Part shown: piece by piece, positions 26,087 to 33,768 of the stretch | How positions within the stretch are numbered: the first letter of the stretch is position 1 | Layout: each line of letters starts with the position of its first letter | NCBI GenBank assembly: GCA_028280065.1 | Contig: JANQMN010000022.1 | Span: 1-39,770, forward strand | Reading direction: 5' to 3' | Source: Hahella sp. | GTDB lineage: Bacteria > Pseudomonadota > Gammaproteobacteria > Pseudomonadales > Oleiphilaceae | Length of the DNA: 39,770 nt | The notes under the pieces: generated by a model | Databases searched by the model: none | Seen by the model: only the letters and a program-made list of their open reading frames with translations | What the model was told of the DNA's origin: nothing | Translations under genes and position numbers: made by a program

Positions 26087-26718
26087 TTAACAGCCTCCAA
26101 GGAGGTCGATCTGGGAATGACCAGAAATTCTTCCTGCCGACAAAAGATAAAATCAAGACCGAGCGGAAATAGCTGCCGGTTTTCCTGCATGGCAGGCAAC
26201 CAAGCGCTGCTCAAGCCAGGCAGGCTAACTGTCCGGATGTCGGCAAATCCAGGGCCTGAGCAGGCTAGGTGCAACATCGCACCGGTGTTAGCTGCAGTCC
26301 CCAGAGATAGATCAACTAAACAAGTGGCCGAGCGGTCCGGATACTCAGGAGTCCCAATCGCCAACCCCTTTAACAAGTCCGCGTCGGCACTTGTGAGGAG
26401 GGCGAACTGCGCCTGACTTGCGATCTCGACAATCGGACTGGCCGTATAAAACTTAATTGCCGTTGTTAACGGATGCCTTTCCGGATCGTCCGCTGCGATC
26501 ATGGCCGGACTCAGCCAAACCGGTGTTTCGACATCGCAGAGGGTGAGCAAAATAGTCCATAAACTACTTGAAATCGACGTTGGTGTATTAATGGCACCGA
26601 GGCTGGCCCAACGGCCAGGTCGGGAAAACCCCTCCAGAAGATACCGATAGCACTGTTGCGATTGCTCGACCGGATTCTCGAAACCGCTTTGATACAGCCC
26701 TTCCGCCGCGAAAGCCAT
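26071..26718 (-). CDS. phnH: PhnH, C-P lyase core subunit
   Basis: 215 residues. The family start pattern GFENPVEQSQQCYRYLLEGFSRPG is clear, and DVETPVWL and a Gly-x-x-x-P-rich core (GTPEYPDRSATCLVDL) follow. PhnH has a PLP-transferase-like fold without PLP and is part of the G2H2I2J2 core complex. It starts 9 bases after phnG and overlaps phnI by 16 bases. Length is normal (E. coli 194). Cysteine content is moderate, unlike PhnI. Confidence 0.92.
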   Translation of the reverse strand: MAFAAEGLYQSGFENPVEQSQQCYRYLLEGFSRPGRWASLGAINTPTSISSSLWTILLTLCDVETPVWLSPAMIAADDPERHPLTTAIKFYTASPIVEIASQAQFALLTSADADLLKGLAIGTPEYPDRSATCLVDLSLGTAANTGAMLHLACSGPGFADIRTVSLPGLSSAWLPAMQENRQLFPLGLDFIFCRQEEFLVIPRSTSLEAVKCTSQ

Positions 26719-26727
26719 GCCTGCGCC

Positions 26728-27162
26728 CTATTCACCTCGAACCATGGTCATAAATTCGACGCGCGTCTCGTCCGCTTTCCGCGACGCCTGTTGCCGTTCC
26801 GCATCGTGAGATTCCTGTAAAGCCTGCAACAACTGGCTATAAATAAGCCGCTGCCAGAAATCAATTTGCAGAAGTGCATCCAACAGTGCCAGATGAAACG
26901 CCACCGGTTTATTGCGCCCCAGACGTACACCACGTCCAAGTTCACCGGTTCGCATGAGCACCGTACAGCGGCTAACGGTAACTTCGCCGAAGTTAAACGG
27001 CTGCCCGCACCCGCCGATCCGCCCGCGAACCATCATCAAACCTATCTCTGCAGGCTGGACAATACGATACTCGGGAACCTGTTGCTGATGACGGTCGACA
27101 AAACGCTGTAGCAACGCCGGTTCCGCGCGAGCCAGAAGACTCAAAGCCTGCGTCCGCTGCAT
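26728..27162 (-). CDS. phnG: PhnG, C-P lyase core subunit
   Basis: 144 residues, normal for the family. The conserved block RGRIGGCGQPFNFGEVTVSRC (about 47-67) and a central G-x-G-R-x-K helix (RLGRNKPVAFHLALLDALLQ) are typical. PhnG pairs with PhnI in the core complex and is needed for formation of the ribosyl phosphonate. It starts 3 bases after the phnF stop. The C-terminus is charged and ends in EFMTMVRGE. Confidence 0.9.
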   Translation of the reverse strand: MQRTQALSLLARAEPALLQRFVDRHQQQVPEYRIVQPAEIGLMMVRGRIGGCGQPFNFGEVTVSRCTVLMRTGELGRGVRLGRNKPVAFHLALLDALLQIDFWQRLIYSQLLQALQESHDAERQQASRKADETRVEFMTMVRGE

Positions 27163-27165
27163 TGC

Positions 27166-27897
27166 CTAGTCCCCGCCATCGGGAAGAGAATCGGCCGCCT
27201 CGGCAAAATCAACCCGCATCTGAATATCGCTGGCGCGGCTGCGGGACACCGCATATTCCACAACCCGGCCGGATTCCCCTTCGACGTTAGTGGACCGGAG
27301 TACCAATACCGGTGCCGTTTTCGGGCATCGTAACAAGGTAGCCTCGCGCAGATCGGGTAGTCTGGCCCTGAACACACAGTGCTTTCTGACCGGCCTGATG
27401 CCATAGTGCGTGTCCAAAATCCGATGCAAAGAGCCGCCGAGATACAACTGGTCCAACTTTGGAAATACATCTTTTGGTAAAAAGTGGGAAATAAGGCAAA
27501 GCGGTGTTTCTTCGACTGTACGCAGGGTATCCAGACGCCAAAGATCAGCGCCTTCGGATAGCCGCATGGCCCGCGCCAATTGTCGATCCGCAGGCTGTGT
27601 CATGCACTCCAGCAACTCGGCATGGGTTGCCAGCCCCAAACCGGAAACGATTTCCGTGAACCTGGGCCGATCGCTAACCTGATATTCCATTACATCGTCA
27701 ATGATGAGGGTGCCTTTTCCGTGTTGCCGGAGCACGATCCCTGCCCGTTCCAACTCATCAATTGCTCGCCGCAACGTATGGCGATTGACTGAAAATTGCT
27801 TTGCCAGCGTGACTTCCGATGGCAGGTAATCACCCACTTTAAATGAAGTTTTGATATTTTCCGCGAGCGTTTCCGCGAGTTGCTGATAGACGGCCAT
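27166..27897 (-). CDS. phnF: PhnF, GntR/HutC-family repressor of the phosphonate operon
   Basis: 243 residues. The winged helix (about 12-66) has AKQFSVNRHTLRRAIDELE as the HTH and RQHGKGTLI as wing; a UTRA effector domain fills about 90-235 and ends in RMRVDF-like RMRVDFAEA. PhnF-type proteins repress phn genes until a phosphonate-derived ligand binds. The gene lies inside the operon, between phnE and phnG, with its own PhoB box and a candidate PhnF operator in the 96-base gap ahead of it. The start has GGAAAG about ten bases upstream. The same 12-base operator-like motif occurs before phnC. Confidence 0.9.
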   Translation of the reverse strand: MAVYQQLAETLAENIKTSFKVGDYLPSEVTLAKQFSVNRHTLRRAIDELERAGIVLRQHGKGTLIIDDVMEYQVSDRPRFTEIVSGLGLATHAELLECMTQPADRQLARAMRLSEGADLWRLDTLRTVEETPLCLISHFLPKDVFPKLDQLYLGGSLHRILDTHYGIRPVRKHCVFRARLPDLREATLLRCPKTAPVLVLRSTNVEGESGRVVEYAVSRSRASDIQMRVDFAEAADSLPDGGD

Positions 27898-27930
27898 GAT
27901 AAAGGACTTTCCGGTTGATCTCAGAGAGAC

Positions 27931-27942
27931 ATCTATACAAGT
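27931..27942. promoter_or_regulatory. Candidate PhnF operator upstream of phnF
   Basis: ATCTATACAAGT on the + strand. It is joined to the 12-bp perfect palindrome GTAGATATCTAC (27941-27952). It matches 11 of 12 bases of the motif upstream of phnC (ATCTAGACAAGT on the - strand at 30766-30777). It lies 34 bases before the phnF start, 22 bp from the third PhoB repeat. The claim that PhnF binds here is inference; HutC-type operators do have TTGTxTAGA-like cores. Confidence 0.55.
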
Positions 27943-27964
27943 AGATATCTACCCTTTCCAAGGT

Positions 27965-27993
27965 ATGCCGTTGATATGACAGAAAAGTGACAC
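27965..27993 (-). promoter_or_regulatory. PhoB-box array (second phn promoter, upstream of phnF)
   Basis: On the - strand the array reads GTGTCAC-TTTT-CTGTCAT-ATCA-ACGGCAT: three 7-base repeats spaced by 4 bases, the last weak. The first two form an almost consensus Pho box (CTGTCAT N4 CTGTCAT). The box begins directly after the phnE stop codon and faces phnF. Confidence 0.72.
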
Positions 27994-28794
27994 TCAAATG
28001 AATTTTTTTCGTATGCGCTGGGATAGGATATCGGTACAGGTGACAGTCGCAATAATGATAATCATCACCGCACAGGTTTCCGGGAACATAAAGCCACGAA
28101 TGCTTTCCCACAAAATAACGCCGATCCCGCCGGCGCCAACCATGCCCACCACCGAAGCGGAACGGACATTCGACTCGAAACGGTAAAGAGAATAGGAAAT
28201 CCAAAGCGGCAATACTTGCGGAATAATCCCATAAATGACTTCCTGCAGTGCACTTGCGCCCGTGGCTCGGACGCCCTCCACCGGTCCGGGTTCTATTGCT
28301 TCCACCGCTTCGGAAAACAGTTTTGCCAGCACCCCCGTGGTATGAACGAATAGCGCCAGCACTCCGGCAAATGGTCCAAGACCCACGGCAACGACGAATA
28401 GCATGGCAAATACCATTTCGTTAATCGCCCGGGCGGCATCCATTAAGCGGCGGACTGGTTGATAGATCCACCAGGGCACGACGTTTTCCGAGGACAGGAT
28501 TCCTAAGGGAATGGCAAAAACGATAGCCAACAGAGTCCCCCATATCGCAATTTGAAAGGTGACAATCGTTTCTTCTAAATAGAGCCGCCAATCGCGGAAA
28601 TTAGGCGGAAAAAAATCGGCAGCAAAAATACCCATATTGCTGCTGTCCGCCCATAGCGCCATTGGCCGCATTTCCGCTCCTTCCCAGGACCAGGCCAACA
28701 CGGCCAGAATCAGTCCCCAAAGGAACAGATTCATGGTTTTTTTCAAAGCGCTTTGGTCTTGCGGCAAAGCAGCGGACAGAGCATTTTCGGCCAT
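27994..28794 (-). CDS. phnE: PhnE, phosphonate ABC transporter permease
   Basis: 266 residues from the ATG at 28794; a TTG at 28824 would add ten residues. There are about six membrane segments and a permease EAA-type loop at [20 protein letters not shown] first hydrophobic helix ([15 protein letters not shown]) anchors the N-terminus. A single uninterrupted permease is present, unlike the frameshifted phnE of E. coli K-12. It couples PhnD-bound phosphonate import to the PhnC ATPase. A 72-base gap with a strong hairpin (28829-28856) separates it from phnD. Confidence 0.92.
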   Translation of the reverse strand: MAENALSAALPQDQSALKKTMNLFLWGLILAVLAWSWEGAEMRPMALWADSSNMGIFAADFFPPNFRDWRLYLEETIVTFQIAIWGTLLAIVFAIPLGILSSENVVPWWIYQPVRRLMDAARAINEMVFAMLFVVAVGLGPFAGVLALFVHTTGVLAKLFSEAVEAIEPGPVEGVRATGASALQEVIYGIIPQVLPLWISYSLYRFESNVRSASVVGMVGAGGIGVILWESIRGFMFPETCAVMIIIIATVTCTDILSQRIRKKFI

Positions 28795-28828
28795 GGGATA
28801 ACCTGACAATAAAGAGGGCTTCAAGCGG

Positions 28829-28856
28829 CCGGGGGAGTTCTTTCCAACTCTCCCGG
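28829..28856 (-). other. Stem-loop in the phnD-phnE gap (mRNA stabiliser or partial terminator)
   Basis: CCGGGGGAGTT at 28829-28839 pairs with AACTCTCCCGG at 28846-28856, an 11-bp stem with one G-U pair and a 6-base loop. There is no T tract on the - strand, so it is not a full terminator. Such hairpins after substrate-binding-protein genes commonly let the binding protein be made in excess. Confidence 0.7.
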
Positions 28857-28866
28857 GATATCTGGT

Positions 28867-29859
28867 TTACTGCCAGGCATTCAACGCAGCCAGCTTGCGC
28901 TCGAGACCTTTAAGCTGTGCATCGATGGCAGCAGTTTCCTTAGCTTTCTCGGCACTGCTCATTGCAGTATCGTTTTCGATTTTGACCTTTTGCTTAAATA
29001 GAACCAACTGCCGGATCGGAATCAACTGATTGTTGCTGGAGGGCCGGAACGGTGCCCATTGCAAACCTTTCAGCACCGCAAGCTCACGGGCATCGCCGGT
29101 AGTGCCATAGGTCATGAAGAAGGTGTAAACCTTATCCTTGAGCAAGTCATCCAAAGAAGTGCGCCAAACGATCGGATCGGAAGGAATCAACGGCGACTTC
29201 CAAATAATCTTAATATTCTCCACCATCTCCGGCTTGGTGACCTGTAGACGGCGATAGTTTTCGGTATTATTCGTCGCGAAGTCGACCTTGCCGGTAGCAG
29301 CGGCCAGCAGGTTGGTTTCATGGTTGGAATTCAGCACCCGCTTGAATATTTTCTTCGGATCATCCACTCCCTGATTGGCAAACACATAATAAGAAGGCAC
29401 CAGGAACCCGGATGTCGAATTGGGATCGCCATTGCCGAAAACCAGATCGCCCGGATTGCGGAAGATGTCTTCGAGACTGTTCAACTTACTATCTTTCCGG
29501 GTCACCAGCAGCGACCAGTAACCTGGATTGCCGTCTGAGTCGACAGTCTGGGCAAAGATTTCACCGCCGGCGCGATCCACGGCCTCCATCGCGGACTTGT
29601 TGCCAAACCAGGCGACATCGACCTTGTCAAAACGCATGCCCTGGATAACGCCAGCATAATCCGGGGCAAAAAAAGCCTTCACCTCGACACCGATGTCTTT
29701 TGCCATATCCTGCAGAAACGGGTCCCATATCGTCCGTAGGTTTTGCGATGATTCGGTCGAGATAATGCCGAAATTCAAAACCTTATCGTCCGCTTGAGAC
29801 ATACCCGCAGCAAGAGCGCAGGTAAGTACGGCAAGGCCTTGCTTAATTTTTTTGAACAT
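28867..29859 (-). CDS. phnD: PhnD, phosphonate ABC transporter substrate-binding protein
   Basis: 330 residues from the ATG at 29859, which has GGAGG seven bases ahead; the frame extends to 29913 but lacks a ribosome site there. The N-terminus is a Sec signal peptide (KKIKQGLAVLTCALAAGMSQA, cleavage near SQA-DD). The mature protein shows the phosphonate-binding fold: LNFGIISTESSQNL, then DYAGVIQGMRFDKVDVAWFG and DPNSTSGFLVPSYYVF, whose Ser/Thr run (STSG) normally holds the phosphonate group. A C-terminal helical tail is Ala/Lys/Glu-rich. It is periplasmic and feeds PhnE/PhnC. Confidence 0.93.
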   Translation of the reverse strand: MFKKIKQGLAVLTCALAAGMSQADDKVLNFGIISTESSQNLRTIWDPFLQDMAKDIGVEVKAFFAPDYAGVIQGMRFDKVDVAWFGNKSAMEAVDRAGGEIFAQTVDSDGNPGYWSLLVTRKDSKLNSLEDIFRNPGDLVFGNGDPNSTSGFLVPSYYVFANQGVDDPKKIFKRVLNSNHETNLLAAATGKVDFATNNTENYRRLQVTKPEMVENIKIIWKSPLIPSDPIVWRTSLDDLLKDKVYTFFMTYGTTGDARELAVLKGLQWAPFRPSSNNQLIPIRQLVLFKQKVKIENDTAMSSAEKAKETAAIDAQLKGLERKLAALNAWQ

Positions 29860-29909
29860 GACGCCTCCATAGTTTCTTTGGGTTGTAGAAATTTTGCATA
29901 GTTGCCACA

Positions 29910-30743
29910 TCATGCGGCGGATGGTTGCAAGGAACCGATTTTTCCACTGCCGGCTTCTTCGACCCTCTCCAAATGGGATACGCCATAGAGATTATTGAGC
30001 GTTGCCGGTGTTAACTCGGAGGCCGGCCCGTCAAACACGATTCTACCGTTGTTCAGGGCAATTGCCCGCTGGCAATATTTCAGGGCGTATTCCACCTGGT
30101 GCAAGGTAACGATGACGGTGCGCTTATCTCTTTCATGTATGTCCTTGAGCGTTTCCATCACCCGCCTGGCCGCTTCCGGGTCCAGGGAAGCGATGGGTTC
30201 ATCCGCCAGTAACAGCCGTGCCTGTTGGGTCAGCGCCCGGGCGATCGCAACCCGTTGCTGCTGCCCGCCGGATAGTGTCGATGCGCGCTGTAAGGCAAGT
30301 TCCGCTAAGCCGACTCGTTGCAACGCCGTCACAGCCATCGCCCGTTCTTGGTGGGTGAACAAGCCCAGGCTACCCCGCCAGCGTGGCGTACGCCCCAGTC
30401 TGCCAAGCAGCACGTTGCGCAGGACAGTGAGTCGACCAATGAGATTGAATTGCTGAAAGATAAATCCTATTTGCGCGCGCTGTCGGCGAATATTGCTATT
30501 GAGTTTGCCACGACACTGCACTGTTTCTCCCAGCACCTGAATCGGGCCGGAGGTCTTGTCCGCCTGAACCAAACCGCCGACGTGACGTAATAACGTTGAC
30601 TTACCGGATCCAGACGGTCCTATCAGGGCAACCATTTCACCCTGCTGAATCTTCAGATCCACTTCGTTCAGCGCAACCGTTTTGTGTTTTGCCCTGACAT
30701 GAAAGGACTTGGTAAGCTTCTCAATTTCCACCGCTACCGACAT
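29910..30743 (-). CDS. phnC: PhnC, phosphonate ABC transporter ATPase
   Basis: 277 residues. Walker [11 protein letters not shown] loop [15 protein letters not shown], signature LSGGQQQR, Walker [13 protein letters not shown], and switch His in [10 protein letters not shown]. The ATG has AGGAG nine bases ahead. It is the first gene of the leftward phosphonate operon, behind the PhoB and PhnF-operator region at 30766-30839. Length is slightly above average through an about 20-residue C-terminal tail. It imports phosphonates and possibly organophosphate esters in partnership with PhnD and PhnE. Confidence 0.93.
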   Translation of the reverse strand: MSVAVEIEKLTKSFHVRAKHKTVALNEVDLKIQQGEMVALIGPSGSGKSTLLRHVGGLVQADKTSGPIQVLGETVQCRGKLNSNIRRQRAQIGFIFQQFNLIGRLTVLRNVLLGRLGRTPRWRGSLGLFTHQERAMAVTALQRVGLAELALQRASTLSGGQQQRVAIARALTQQARLLLADEPIASLDPEAARRVMETLKDIHERDKRTVIVTLHQVEYALKYCQRAIALNNGRIVFDGPASELTPATLNNLYGVSHLERVEEAGSGKIGSLQPSAA

Positions 30744-30765
30744 ACAGGAGCTCCAGGATTGGACA

Positions 30766-30777
30766 ACTTGTCTAGAT
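30766..30777. promoter_or_regulatory. Candidate PhnF operator upstream of phnC
   Basis: ATCTAGACAAGT on the - strand, adjoining the perfect palindrome CTAGATCTAG (30772-30781) and the dyad GACAA-C-TTGTC just downstream. It is 11/12 identical to the motif before phnF. It lies 22 bases after the last PhoB repeat, just downstream of the -10 box, where a bound repressor would cover the transcription start. Confidence 0.6.
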
Positions 30778-30783
30778 CTAGCG

Positions 30784-30789
30784 ATTCTG
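30784..30789 (-). promoter_or_regulatory. -10 element of the phnC promoter
   Basis: CAGAAT on the - strand lies exactly 10 bases after the last PhoB repeat, the geometry of PhoB-dependent promoters, which do without a -35 box. Predicted start near 30777. Confidence 0.55.
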
Positions 30790-30799
30790 GTGAGAACTC

Positions 30800-30839
30800 A
30801 TGACAGTATCATGTCTGTCATATGACACTGAATTGACAG
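30800..30839 (-). promoter_or_regulatory. PhoB-box array upstream of phnC (four 11-bp-spaced repeats)
   Basis: On the - strand: CTGTCAA, GTGTCAT, CAGACAT and CTGTCAT, each separated by 4 bases. The consensus unit is CTGTCAT; the third is the weakest. The first pair is a strong Pho box, and the last repeat sets the -10 spacing. The array faces phnC and leaves 13 bases to the start of the divergent DUF2489 gene. Confidence 0.8.
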
Positions 30840-30852
30840 GAAAGAGCAAAGA

Positions 30853-31314
30853 ATGAATGAAATGACGCAAATTGCCCTCATTATTCTCGGTACAGGCGTC
30901 TGCCTGGTACTCAGCATGGTCATTTACAAACAATGGCGGCAGTTACAGCGGACCAAAAGACTCGAAGCCCTGCAAAGGGAAAAACTAGCCACCTCGAGAG
31001 TAGGCGCGGCGGACAGCATTAAAGTACTGGCAAGGTGCATTTTGGCCGAACAAGTGGAACTTTCGGAAGCCTGTATCCGGATCAAGGTGCTCCTCGATGT
31101 GCTGGACCCTAGCATGCATGAACAGGCCGGCCTTAATATTTTTAACCGGATATACGAAGCCACTGCCCATATGCCGACCCACCAGGCCCGAAAAAAGGTG
31201 GATAAGCGTTTTTTATGGAAGCTGGACAAACAGCGCTGGTCACTGGAAAAGGAGCATCAACAAGAGATTTTAGAGGGAGCTGAAAGGCTATTGCAGCATC
31301 CGGCGCTGAAGTAA
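30853..31314 (+). CDS. DUF2489 protein, single-pass membrane protein
   Basis: 153 residues. One N-terminal membrane helix (about 7-26, IALIILGTGVCLVLSMVIYK) is followed by a charged linker and the DUF2489 domain with SIKVLARCILAEQVELSEACIRIKVLLD (positions about 55-82). AGGAAAGAG precedes the ATG. Function is unknown. It is divergent from phnC, and its start is only 13 bases from the PhoB array, so its promoter must overlap that region or lie further left. Convergent with a small gene at 31341, with a perfect palindrome between. Confidence 0.82.
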   Translation: MNEMTQIALIILGTGVCLVLSMVIYKQWRQLQRTKRLEALQREKLATSRVGAADSIKVLARCILAEQVELSEACIRIKVLLDVLDPSMHEQAGLNIFNRIYEATAHMPTHQARKKVDKRFLWKLDKQRWSLEKEHQQEILEGAERLLQHPALK

Positions 31315-31344
31315 CTAGTGTAGTGTCCCGGGACACTACACTAG
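31315..31344. repeat. Perfect 30-bp palindrome between convergent genes
   Basis: CTAGTGTAGTGTCCC followed by its exact reverse complement, with no loop. It starts one base after the DUF2489 stop codon and covers the stop codon of the gene on the other strand. A stem of this size can act as a bidirectional terminator although no T tract follows on either side. A protein-binding site or a mobile-element remnant are alternatives. Confidence 0.75.
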
Positions 31345-31571
31345 AGTTCAGTTAGGATTTGCTGCAATTCAAGCAGGGTATCCTGCTTATGCGATCTCAT
31401 CACATCTTGAGGTTGTCGGAAATAAAGTGCTTCAAACTGGGTGACGCAATCCACCAACTCTTTCGCCGGCTTAGTCGTATCGTCTGCCGCTTCCATTCTC
31501 AATCCTTTAAACATGTCTTCGACGTGGCGGGTTTGTTTGGCGTTGGTGATGAGATCAGTTAATCGCGGCAT
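31341..31571 (-). CDS. Small protein downstream of the sigma-54 activator gene, unknown function
   Basis: 76 residues from an ATG at 31571 (MPRLTDLITNAKQTRHVEDMF and a C-terminus LLELQQILTEL). It is acidic, helical and without a signal peptide. The frame continues to a GTG at 31694 that overlaps the activator's stop codon as GTGA, adding 41 residues (Phe/Tyr/Asn-rich, unlike coding sequence). I favour the shorter form, but coupled translation of the long form cannot be ruled out. No family recognised. Confidence 0.5.
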   Translation of the reverse strand: MPRLTDLITNAKQTRHVEDMFKGLRMEAADDTTKPAKELVDCVTQFEALYFRQPQDVMRSHKQDTLLELQQILTEL

Positions 31572-31690
31572 TACCGGGTATCCAGGAGTATCAAAACAGC
31601 AGATTGCCTGCCATTCATAGAAAACAACTTGAATATTGTAATGCAAGGTACTGTTAAAATTAAGCAAAAAAGATTTTCTTATCGTTGAAA

Positions 31691-33595
31691 TCACCCCGCT
31701 TCTATAGTTTTAGACTTGAACTCGGACGGATCAATTTGCAGCCGCTTAATTCGGGAAGCAAGTGTCGTGGGTTTCAGGCCCAGTAGCTCAGCGGCCCCCT
31801 CTTTTCCGAAGACCTTCCCTTTGGTTTGCTTTAACGCTTCCACAACACTGGTGACTTCCTGGCGCTTGCGCTCGGCTTCGGTAAGCAGATTGGCAGAGGC
31901 AATATCCGGCTGTTTGTTAATGGATAAGGGTTGTGAAATGAACTCATCGAATTGGAGCGTGCCGTCCTGAGATAGTATCACTTGCCGCTCGATGATGTTT
32001 TCCAGTTCGCGAATATTGCCCGGCCAATGATAACTTTTCAGCTTTTCCAATTGTCCGAGAGAGATCCGCATGCGGCCTTTACTGGCCCGTCGACTGGCCT
32101 TTTGCAGGAAATGCTGTGCCAATACGGGAATGTCCTCAATCCGGTTTCGCAACGGCACGGATTCAATGGGGAACACATTTAACCTGAAATAGAGATCTTC
32201 TCGAAACGCACCTCCCTCTACCAGCTTGGAAAGATCTCTGTTTGTCGCGGCCAATATCCGGACATTGACTTTCCGGGTCTTTGCTTCCCCCACCCTTTCC
32301 AACTGTTGTTCCTGCAGCACCCGCAGCAACTTGCCTTGCAAAGCCAAGGGGATTTCACCTACTTCGTCGAGAAAAAGGGTACCTCCATCGGCGAGTTCAA
32401 AGCGCCCGGGCCGCTCGGCTACCGCGCCGGTAAACGCACCTTTGGCATGGCCGAAAAATTCACTTTCAAATAAATCAGCGGGAATCGCAGCACAGTTAAC
32501 CCGAATCAACGAGCGCTTGCCCCGCTGACTCAAGTCATGGATAGCCCTGGCAATGAGTTCCTTGCCGGTTCCCGATTCCCCGCTAATTAACACCGTGGCG
32601 TCGGTAGGAGCCACCAGTTCGATTTTTTGAATGACACTGGAAATTGCGGCGCTCTTGCCGACGATTTGGTGGTGATTGAATTTCGAGTTAATTTCCTCTT
32701 GGAGATAAGCATTCTCCATTTCCAGACGTCGCTTCAAGCTTTCGACCTCCTGCAGCGCACCCAATAACTTGTGCTGCGCATTCTTTTTTTCGGTTACGTC
32801 ACGGAAAATCACCACCGCGCCTACGATATGGCCATTGTCTTTGATAGGCGTACTCGTGTATTCGACATCTATCGGCGAACCATCCTTACGCCAGAAAACG
32901 TCGTCATCCACCTGGGTTACAATGCCTTCGCGAAACGCCTGGTAGATCGGGCATTCGGCGACGTGGTAGTGGCTGCCGTCGGCATGCCGAAAGTGAATCA
33001 GGGCATGTATGTTTTTGCCGATCAATTCCTCGGTTTGCCAACCTAGAAGCCGTTCCGCCGCAGGATTCACGAAGCTGGTGAGACCGTCTGCATCGACACC
33101 GTAAATGCCTTCACCGGCTGCATTCAGAATAAGTTGGTTTTCCTTTTCGAACTCTTGAAACACCATCGCCATCCGTTGCCATTGTCCGATTCCGGATCGA
33201 TAGTGGCGATGGGCTTCCCCTCGATTTCGCTGGCGCATCAACTGCTCCGCATCCTGGATGGTCATTAACAATTGCGGCCCTTGGTCGGAGTCGACCGCCC
33301 GCGCAGCGACTTCCACCCGTATCTTTTCTCCCGAAGCGGGCTTGGTAACTGTTAGCGTGTCAGACCAAGCGTGCCCCTTAAGAATTGCTTCGTCCGTGAA
33401 AACCACCAACTCCGCCAGGGCGTCCCGAAACAAATTGCTGGCTGACGATTTCTCCAAGGCCGGACGTTCTGCTTGAAAAAACTTGCAGGCTTCGGCATTC
33501 ACGGCCAAAACACTGTTCGCCTCGGGCAGCATCAATAGCTGTGCCAAAGGCGCGTTCCAGAAAGCTGTTTGTACGACTAAGTCCAATGGATTCAC
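31691..33595 (-). CDS. Sigma-54-dependent activator with two PAS-like domains, likely regulator of the cyanate operon
   Basis: 634 residues. N-terminal PAS-like region (about 10-115), second PAS (about 152-268, ILNAAGEGIYGVDADGL), coiled coil (about 275-305), AAA+ domain (about 308-540) with Walker A GESGTGKE (339-346), the sigma-54 contact loop GAFTGA (386-391) and Walker B GGTLFLDEVG (404-413). A Fis-type HTH is at the C-terminus (EGAAELLGLKPTTLASRIKRL). There is no receiver or GAF domain; the PAS domains probably sense a ligand or redox state. The start is GTG at 33595; a TTG at 33586 has AAGGTG ahead of it and may be used. It is divergent from the transporter-cyanase operon, with a sigma-54 promoter and four inverted repeats between. 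Confidence 0.9.
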   Translation of the reverse strand: MNPLDLVVQTAFWNAPLAQLLMLPEANSVLAVNAEACKFFQAERPALEKSSASNLFRDALAELVVFTDEAILKGHAWSDTLTVTKPASGEKIRVEVAARAVDSDQGPQLLMTIQDAEQLMRQRNRGEAHRHYRSGIGQWQRMAMVFQEFEKENQLILNAAGEGIYGVDADGLTSFVNPAAERLLGWQTEELIGKNIHALIHFRHADGSHYHVAECPIYQAFREGIVTQVDDDVFWRKDGSPIDVEYTSTPIKDNGHIVGAVVIFRDVTEKKNAQHKLLGALQEVESLKRRLEMENAYLQEEINSKFNHHQIVGKSAAISSVIQKIELVAPTDATVLISGESGTGKELIARAIHDLSQRGKRSLIRVNCAAIPADLFESEFFGHAKGAFTGAVAERPGRFELADGGTLFLDEVGEIPLALQGKLLRVLQEQQLERVGEAKTRKVNVRILAATNRDLSKLVEGGAFREDLYFRLNVFPIESVPLRNRIEDIPVLAQHFLQKASRRASKGRMRISLGQLEKLKSYHWPGNIRELENIIERQVILSQDGTLQFDEFISQPLSINKQPDIASANLLTEAERKRQEVTSVVEALKQTKGKVFGKEGAAELLGLKPTTLASRIKRLQIDPSEFKSKTIEAG

Positions 33596-33643
33596 CTTTC
33601 ATCTATAGCGTTCTTGAGAGTGCTTTCAAGACTCAGGCCAAAC

Positions 33644-33723
33644 TACGAAAAGTCGTAAAAAATTTCCACGAGAAGTCGTAATTCACGAAATTTCGTAGCA
33701 TCCTCACACTTCGAAAAATCGAA
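33644..33723. promoter_or_regulatory. Four inverted-repeat sites, probable upstream activator sequences
   Basis: TACGA-AAAG-TCGTA at 33644-33657; CACGA-GAAG-TCGTA at 33667-33680; CACGA-AATT-TCGTA at 33684-33697; TTCGA-AAAA-TCGAA at 33710-33723. The shared form is YACGA-N4-TCGTR, with the last site a variant. They lie 46-125 bases upstream of the -24 element, the usual range for sigma-54 enhancers, and 49-128 bases upstream of the activator's own start, so autoregulation is possible. Confidence 0.8.
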
Positions 33724-33768
33724 ATAATTATTTTAATTATCAACAAGTTAAACAAATTTAGCCAAAAC

